Origin: Ruminococcaceae bacterium UBA2656
GTDB lineage: Bacteria; Bacillota; Clostridia; Oscillospirales; Acutalibacteraceae
Assembly (NCBI GenBank): GCA_002359465.1
Contig: DENA01000011.1
Location: 8,709 to 16,824 of the forward strand
Reading direction: 5' to 3'
DNA length: 8,116 bases
Shown: positions 4,726 to 8,116 of the stretch, one piece after another
Layout: each line of letters starts with the position of its first letter
Numbering within the stretch: the stretch's first letter is position 1
Program-made: the position numbers and the translations under genes
Notes under the pieces: generated by a model
The model's input: the letters and a program-made list of their open reading frames with translations, nothing else
What the model was told of the DNA's origin: nothing
Database searches by the model: none

Positions 4726-6569
4726 TAACCTTCCTCCTTCTCCAGCAGCGACCGGTCGTCGCTGCTCATCTGAATATCATAGATACTTTTATAAATACCA
4801 TTGTGATGAATCAACTCTTCGTGTGTACCAAGATCTTCCATCTTTCCATCGTTCAGCACCAGAATCCGGTCGGCCTGCATCAGGGTCGTTATCCGGTGTG
4901 AAATAAGGATGACGGTCGATTTTCCGAGATTCTGCTTCAGCGCCGCGCGAATCTGCGCGTCCGTCTCCGAATCCACGGCGGAAAGGGAGTCGTCGAACAC
5001 CATGATGGGCGCCTGCTGCATCAGCATACGGGCAATCGCGACCCGCTGCTTTTGTCCGCCCGAAAGGGTCACTCCCCTCTCCCCCACAATCGTGTCGTAG
5101 CCGTCGGTAAAATCGTCCACCGCATTGTCTACACAGGCAATTTGGGCGGCGTGGCGCACCTCGTCCAGGGATGCGCCGGGTCTTGTGGCACGGATATTCT
5201 CTTCTATCGTCCGCGAAAACAGGAACGGCTCCTGAAGAACCATCCCAATGTTTTTACGCAGCCAGGAACGCTTGATTTCGGCAATATCCACGCCGCCTAC
5301 GGTAATGCTGCCGCACTCGGGCGGCAGGTCGTACAGCCGGTTCAAAAGATGCATCAGCGTTGATTTTCCGCTTCCCGTTCCTCCCAGAATAGCAAAGGTG
5401 CCGCCGGAAGGAATCGTAAAATTGATGTCTTTCAGAACCGGTTTCTGGCCCTCGTAGCTGTAATTGATATGATGGAATGCAATGTCTCCGTCCATCGGCG
5501 GCTGCACTGCATCCGGAACATCATGCTCTTCTTCCGCGTCCAGGATATAGGCCACACGCTCAATGGAAACGCCGGCCTTGCTCATTTCAGACAAAATCCT
5601 TCCCAGACCGCGGACAGGCCAAACGAGCGTTGCGTTATAGGAAACAAACGCCAGAAATTCACCGAGCGTGATGGTTCCACCCACAGCCTCCATGACACCC
5701 ATGACGATGACCGTAAGGATTTGTAACCCGGTAATCAAGTCTCCGATTCCCCAATAGGCGCTCAGCAGGCGGCCCAGCCGAATCCACAGGCCGGCAAAGC
5801 GGTTGTTGCGTTTATCAAAGCGTTCAATTTCATACTGCTCGCGGCCAAACGCGCGTACGACCCTTACCCCGGTCAGGTTTTCCTGTACGGTGGAGGACAA
5901 TTCCCCCTCGGCTTCGTCTGCCAGACGAAACCGTTTGGCGATTTTCGAATAGAAAATCCCCGAATATGCCGCTACGATAGGAATGAATGCAAGGGCGACC
6001 AGCGATATTTTCACGTTCATGGAAAACATGATCATTAAGGACACAATAATCAAAAATACGGTACGAAACACTTCCAGCAGCTGATTGCTGATAAAGTTGC
6101 GGATTACATCCACATCGGATGTGCAACGCTGGATAATTTCACCTGTTTGCTGCTGGTTATGCCAGGAATACGGCAATCGCTGAATGTGCCCGAAAAGGCT
6201 GTCGCGAAGAGATTTTACAAAAGATTCCGAAGCTTTTGCCACATTCATGCGGCTTATGTAATTGCAAATACCCGACAGAACCGCCACCAGCAATATGGCG
6301 GCTGCGGACAACAGCAGGCTGTGTGCGGGGTCACTGCGGGCTTTCTGTATTGAAAAAAACCGTTCCGTCCATCCGGGCAGGCTGACGGACTGCCCGCCGA
6401 TTACAAAGTCGACCGCCACGCGGATGATCTGCGGTGTGACCGCATTAAAAGCCGTATTCAGCATGGCGAAAATCAATGCGGCGATAAAAAGCCCGACGCT
6501 CCCTTTTAAAAAGTTCCAGACCAGTCCGGTTTTCTTCATTCTTGAACTTTGTTCCTTCATAGTATTCAT
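4725..6569 (-). CDS. Heterodimeric ABC exporter half-transporter with degenerate Walker B
   Basis: The 614-residue product has the same plan as its partner: a six-segment membrane domain (first segment about 24-45) and an ATPase domain. Motifs are Walker A GGTGSGKST (396-404), canonical signature LSGGQKQR (502-509), Walker B VFDDSLSAVD in which Asp527 replaces the catalytic glutamate, and His558. An Asp at this place is the hallmark of the degenerate subunit in heterodimeric exporters such as TM287 and BmrC. Its intact signature serves the partner's ATP site. It is the first structural gene of the operon. The ATG at 6569 has only a weak ribosome site; an in-frame ATG three codons later (6560) is possible. 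The start lies about 20 bases after an intrinsic terminator, so expression depends on readthrough of the leader described at 6591-6766. Confidence 0.93.
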   Translation of the reverse strand: MNTMKEQSSRMKKTGLVWNFLKGSVGLFIAALIFAMLNTAFNAVTPQIIRVAVDFVIGGQSVSLPGWTERFFSIQKARSDPAHSLLLSAAAILLVAVLSGICNYISRMNVAKASESFVKSLRDSLFGHIQRLPYSWHNQQQTGEIIQRCTSDVDVIRNFISNQLLEVFRTVFLIIVSLMIMFSMNVKISLVALAFIPIVAAYSGIFYSKIAKRFRLADEAEGELSSTVQENLTGVRVVRAFGREQYEIERFDKRNNRFAGLWIRLGRLLSAYWGIGDLITGLQILTVIVMGVMEAVGGTITLGEFLAFVSYNATLVWPVRGLGRILSEMSKAGVSIERVAYILDAEEEHDVPDAVQPPMDGDIAFHHINYSYEGQKPVLKDINFTIPSGGTFAILGGTGSGKSTLMHLLNRLYDLPPECGSITVGGVDIAEIKRSWLRKNIGMVLQEPFLFSRTIEENIRATRPGASLDEVRHAAQIACVDNAVDDFTDGYDTIVGERGVTLSGGQKQRVAIARMLMQQAPIMVFDDSLSAVDSETDAQIRAALKQNLGKSTVILISHRITTLMQADRILVLNDGKMEDLGTHEELIHHNGIYKSIYDIQMSSDDRSLLEKEEG

Positions 6570-6590
6570 CCCATTTCAACAGTATAAAAT

Positions 6591-6623
6591 AAAAAAGCAC
6601 CTCTGGTAATCAGAGGTGCTTTT
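6591..6623 (-). terminator. Intrinsic terminator in the leader of the ABC exporter operon
   Basis: On the minus strand, AAAAGCACCTCTG (6623-6611) and CAGAGGTGCTTTT (6605-6593) form a perfect 13-bp stem around ATTAC, followed by TTTTTTATTTTAT. It stands between a strong promoter and the first transporter gene and points in the direction of that gene. This makes it an attenuator rather than the end of an unrelated gene, because the only ORF before it is the 29-codon leader. Confidence 0.88.
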
Positions 6624-6666
6624 GCCCATGGTATTTACGCCTGTTTTGGCAGCAGGGCGCAAAAAG

Positions 6667-6756
6667 CTATCCGTAGAATGCGGGCAAAAACACTTCCAAT
6701 TTAAATCCTATATCCGAACGACCGCCGCTGATTGCAAATTTGCCATTGTTTTTCAT
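6667..6756 (-). CDS. 29-residue leader peptide of the ABC exporter operon
   Basis: The ORF begins with ATG nine bases after AAAGGAGG, the best ribosome site in the window, and ends at TAG. The product reads MKNNGKFAISGGRSDIG then FKLEVFLPAFYG. It has no signal peptide and is probably not a functional enzyme. The gene lies 35 bases or so from the predicted transcription start, and its last codons form the antiterminator strand. Translation itself is therefore likely to be the sensed quantity, as with the B. subtilis leader BmrB upstream of bmrCD. The codons show no run of one amino acid, so drug-induced ribosome slowing is more plausible than starvation for one amino acid. Whether the peptide sequence itself stalls ribosomes cannot be told from here. 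A second function for the peptide is possible. Confidence 0.72.
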   Translation of the reverse strand: MKNNGKFAISGGRSDIGFKLEVFLPAFYG

Positions 6757-6797
6757 CTTTGCCCGCCTCCTTTCATGTTTTAAATCACAGTGCTTTC

Positions 6798-6826
6798 AGT
6801 ATAACCCGGTATCTTCGAAATGTCAA
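6798..6826 (-). promoter_or_regulatory. Strong promoter of the ABC exporter leader
   Basis: On the minus strand, a perfect TTGACA (6826-6821) and TATACT (6803-6798) are 17 bases apart. Transcription would begin near 6791. Such a near-consensus promoter fits constant initiation, with control exerted at the downstream attenuator. Confidence 0.85.
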
Positions 6827-6859
6827 TAATAACCTGTTTAAATTTGCTGAGAATGCAAG

Positions 6860-6887
6860 GTTTATCAATTGAAAGCGTATGATAAAC
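6860..6887. repeat. 8-bp inverted repeat upstream of the exporter promoter
   Basis: GTTTATCA (6860-6867) and TGATAAAC (6880-6887) are perfect complements across 12 bases. The repeat lies 34-61 bases upstream of the exporter -35 box, a position suited to an activator. An overlapping small hairpin, AGCGT/ACGCT (6874-6890), could instead be a weak end signal for the broken gene at 6908-7278. Confidence 0.3.
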
Positions 6888-6907
6888 GCTGCAGAATAGG
6901 TATAATA

Positions 6908-7278
6908 CTATCCAGCGTTTTTCAGTTCAAGCATCAGTTTACCCAAAAAAGATGCTATTTGATTTCTGTCGGATATTGTTCCATATAAATTAACACTAAG
7001 CGTTGCTTCATTATCAAAAGTCGAAATAGCCAATTGAAAATACGGAGGATACTTTATCGAACCGGTCATATAAGCTCCCGTCATTTCTGCTGTTCCAAAA
7101 ACAAGCTGTTTTTTGTCTAATATACTGATGTTTGTAAAAGCAGTCGGAGTAAATCCAGCTGTCCTGAAAACGCCGCAGCGAAATGCAGGGTATGGTCGTT
7201 GATCTTTTTGACTTTAAAGAGATGCTGCAAAGTATCCCAGGCTTCCACCGGATATCTTAATAAAATTTCATAAGACAT
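6908..7278 (-). pseudogene. Remnant of a condensation/acyltransferase-like gene
   Basis: Two frames carry pieces of one degraded gene. From ATG at 7278, with AAGG close before it, the first piece reads MSYEILLRYPVEAWDTLQ and includes INDHTLHFAAAF, resembling the N-terminus of condensation-domain-like acyltransferases; it stops at TAG (7119-7117) after 53 residues. The second piece, in another frame, is readable from about 7190 to TAG at 6910-6908. It contains FTPTAFTNISIL, then MTGSIKYPPYFQLAIST and LSVNLYGTISDRNQIASFL, resembling the C-terminal end of the same type of protein (CoA-dependent acyltransferase / alcohol acetyltransferase superfamily). Together they cover about 120 residues where intact members have about 400 or more. 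The middle therefore seems deleted, with a frameshift at the junction near 7165-7190. Family recognition is from memory of motif style and is only moderately sure; that it is broken is clearer. Confidence 0.55.
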
Positions 7279-7300
7279 GATCCTTCTCTTTTCAATCAGG

Positions 7301-7333
7301 ATTCCGAAAAGGGATAACGAGGCTTTTCGGAAT
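7301..7333. repeat. 11-bp inverted repeat before the broken gene
   Basis: ATTCCGAAAAG (7301-7311) and CTTTTCGGAAT (7323-7333) are perfect complements around GGATAACGAGG. The hairpin ends about 22 bases before the start of the remnant at 7278, so it would lie in its 5' leader. No T-run follows on either strand, so it is not a clear terminator. Confidence 0.6.
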
Positions 7334-7334
7334 A

Positions 7335-7392
7335 AAACATACCCCTTTTGTTATTCCAGTATACCATACTGTCAAACCAAAGGGGTATGTTT
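7335..7392. repeat. 58-nt nested inverted repeat
   Basis: AAACATACCCCTTTTG (7335-7350) pairs with CAAAGGGGTATGTTT (7378-7392), 15 base pairs with one bulged T. Inside, CAGTAT (7357-7362) and ATACTG (7366-7371) form a second inverted repeat around ACC. On the plus strand the outer stem is followed by CTTTTTAAAT; on the minus strand by TTATT after the stem's own Ts. It may terminate the flavoenzyme transcript arriving on the minus strand, or be a small mobile-element remnant. Confidence 0.55.
7357..7371 (-). promoter_or_regulatory. Possible operator over an extended -10
   Basis: The 15-base palindrome CAGTATACCATACTG reads TGGTATACT on the minus strand (7366-7358), an extended -10 motif. Transcription from it would run into the leader of the broken gene at 7278. 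A symmetrical site covering a -10 is typical of a repressor target, but no regulator gene is present in the window and no -35 box lies at the right distance. Confidence 0.3.
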
Positions 7393-7484
7393 CTTTTTAA
7401 ATGATTATAAACTTGGGTAATCTGGCTGAATGGAATTTAAGCCAGTGCTTTTAGCTGTGATACAAATGATGACTGACGATTCGC

Positions 7485-8116
7485 TTAAATGTTGCGCGCA
7501 ACCTCATAAGCATCCCAAATTGCGTGAATAATATTTTTTACTTCACGGGAATCGCCGATATTGTAAACCGGGATGTTCAGGCCGGACAGATCCTCCTGCA
7601 GGTTTTTCTCGCTGCGGTAGCCGACGGCGACCAGCACAGTGTCCGCAGAAATCTCTTTTTCTCCGTTTTCGTTTTCGACGGTTACAGAGCAGTCTCCCAC
7701 TTTTGTCACTTTCGTCTTGCGGTAAACATCCACCTTATTGTAGGGCAGCAAATCTTTGAGCATATCATAATTCATAAACGGCATGCTGTGGGGACCGCCG
7801 AGAATATCCGGCATCATTTCCACCACGGATACTTTTTTGCCCTGCTGTGCCAGCCAAAGTGCAGTTTCACACCCGACCAGACCACCGCCGATAACGACAA
7901 TGTTGTCCCCGGCCTTATATTTTCCGGACAGCACATCTGTTGCTGTAAAAATGTGATTTTTGCCCCCGAAGTCAGGCACGATGGGCTTGGAACCGGTCGC
8001 GGCAACCACTGCATCCGCCCCGGCAGCCTCGATAAAAGCACGATCTGCTTTTGTGTTCAGCCTGATTTCCACTTTCAGTTTACGCAGTTGTGTCTCATAC
8101 CAGGAAATCAGCCTGC
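7485..8116 (-). CDS. Old Yellow Enzyme-type NADH:flavin oxidoreductase, C-terminal part
   Basis: Only the last 210 residues or so are in the window; the frame is open to the right edge, reading RLISWYETQLRKLKVEIRLNT there, so the GTG at 8072 is internal and not a start. The fragment matches the C-terminal half of 2,4-dienoyl-CoA reductase / 2-enoate reductase (FadH, BaiCD/BaiH) proteins: VVAATGSKP of the flavin domain, the Rossmann motif NIVVIGGGLVGCETA with Glu-containing VVEMM for nucleotide binding, VLVAVGYR, and the final IGDSREVKNIIHAIWDAYEVARNI that closes the FAD site. Intact members carry an N-terminal FMN barrel and a 4Fe-4S cluster, and reduce activated C=C bonds with NAD(P)H. The barrel and substrate region are outside the window, so the exact substrate is unknown. 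Its transcript probably ends at 7335-7392. Confidence 0.88.
   Translation of the reverse strand, partial: RLISWYETQLRKLKVEIRLNTKADRAFIEAAGADAVVAATGSKPIVPDFGGKNHIFTATDVLSGKYKAGDNIVVIGGGLVGCETALWLAQQGKKVSVVEMMPDILGGPHSMPFMNYDMLKDLLPYNKVDVYRKTKVTKVGDCSVTVENENGEKEISADTVLVAVGYRSEKNLQEDLSGLNIPVYNIGDSREVKNIIHAIWDAYEVARNI

Larger units (their letters stand above)
6591..6766 (-). promoter_or_regulatory. Four-segment transcription attenuator of the ABC exporter
   Basis: Four RNA segments can pair in two exclusive ways. Segment 1, GCGGGCAAAGATG (6766-6754), includes the leader start codon and part of its ribosome region. Segment 2 is GTGTTTTTGCCCGC (6693-6680), covering codons 22-26 of the leader ORF. 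Segment 3 is GGGCAAAAGCACCTCTG (6627-6611), the terminator 5' arm and the bases before it. Segment 4 is the 3' arm (6605-6593). 1:2 pairs over about 13 positions with wobbles. 2:3 pairs over 12 positions with one G-U (GTGTTTTTGCCC with GGGCAAAAGCAC) plus a further short run. 3:4 is the terminator. A ribosome paused early in the ORF blocks 1, frees 2, and 2:3 would disrupt the terminator. A ribosome at the stop covers segment 2 and favours termination. The pairing is seen directly; the mechanism is inference modelled on bmrB-bmrCD. Confidence 0.72.

Noticed and set aside
6591..6623. The terminator read as a plus-strand element or as a generic repeat
   Set aside because: The long T-run is on the minus strand, directly before the ABC operon and after its leader ORF, so attenuation fits better.
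7393..7484. A short frame (MIINLGNLAEWNLSQCF) between the repeats and the flavoenzyme gene
   Set aside because: Seventeen codons without a ribosome site; it is likely noncoding.
1..8116. CRISPR repeats, tRNA or rRNA genes, phage or transposase genes
   Set aside because: No regularly spaced repeats, cloverleaf-type segments, rRNA-like sequence or transposase motifs were seen on either strand.

Overview
The window looks like a chromosomal segment of a low-to-middle GC, Gram-positive anaerobe of the class Clostridia, probably near the Oscillospiraceae. The reasons are strong GGAGG-type ribosome sites, TTG starts, TTGACA/TATAAT-type promoters, a V/A-type ATPase gene, a Clostridia-style HPr-like protein and a 2-enoate/dienoyl-CoA reductase-type flavoenzyme. 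The placement is inferred from gene style only. I see no tRNA, rRNA, CRISPR array or complete insertion sequence.

Layout, left to right. (1) 12-320, minus: a coiled-coil stalk subunit of a V/A-type ATPase. It is apparently the first gene of an operon that runs off the left edge, with its promoter at 419-447. (2) 411-782: an AT-rich gap holding a 98-nt near-perfect palindromic element (535-632) and other small inverted repeats. (3) 783-1637, plus: a lipoprotein with a PdaC/RsiV-type extracytoplasmic domain and its own terminator. (4) 1772-1897, plus: a 41-residue single-pass membrane protein with a TTG start, lying between two terminators. (5) 2006-2745, minus: methylglyoxal synthase (mgsA) followed by an HPr-like gene that lacks the catalytic histidine but keeps the serine-phosphorylation region. 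They share a good promoter at 2848-2876. (6) 2902-6569, minus: two overlapping half-transporter genes forming a heterodimeric ABC exporter with one degenerate ATPase site. (7) 6591-6826, minus: the leader of that exporter, with a consensus promoter, a 29-codon leader ORF with an excellent ribosome site, and mutually exclusive hairpins ending in an intrinsic terminator. (8) 6908-7278, minus: a broken acyltransferase/condensation-like gene. (9) 7301-7392: dense inverted repeats. (10) 7485-8116, minus: the C-terminal part of an Old Yellow Enzyme-type NADH:flavin oxidoreductase that enters from the right edge.

Two systems stand out. First, the exporter leader can be read as a four-segment attenuator. 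Segment 1 (leader start region) pairs with segment 2 (end of the leader ORF). Segment 2 can instead pair with segment 3, the 5' arm of the terminator. Segment 3 otherwise pairs with segment 4. A ribosome held early on the leader ORF would free segment 2 to break the terminator, so slowed translation would turn the exporter on, much as described for Bacillus subtilis bmrB-bmrCD. Second, the HPr-like gene beside mgsA recalls the B. subtilis protein Crh, an HPr paralogue without His15 that inhibits MgsA. Here the putative regulator and enzyme are neighbours in one operon.
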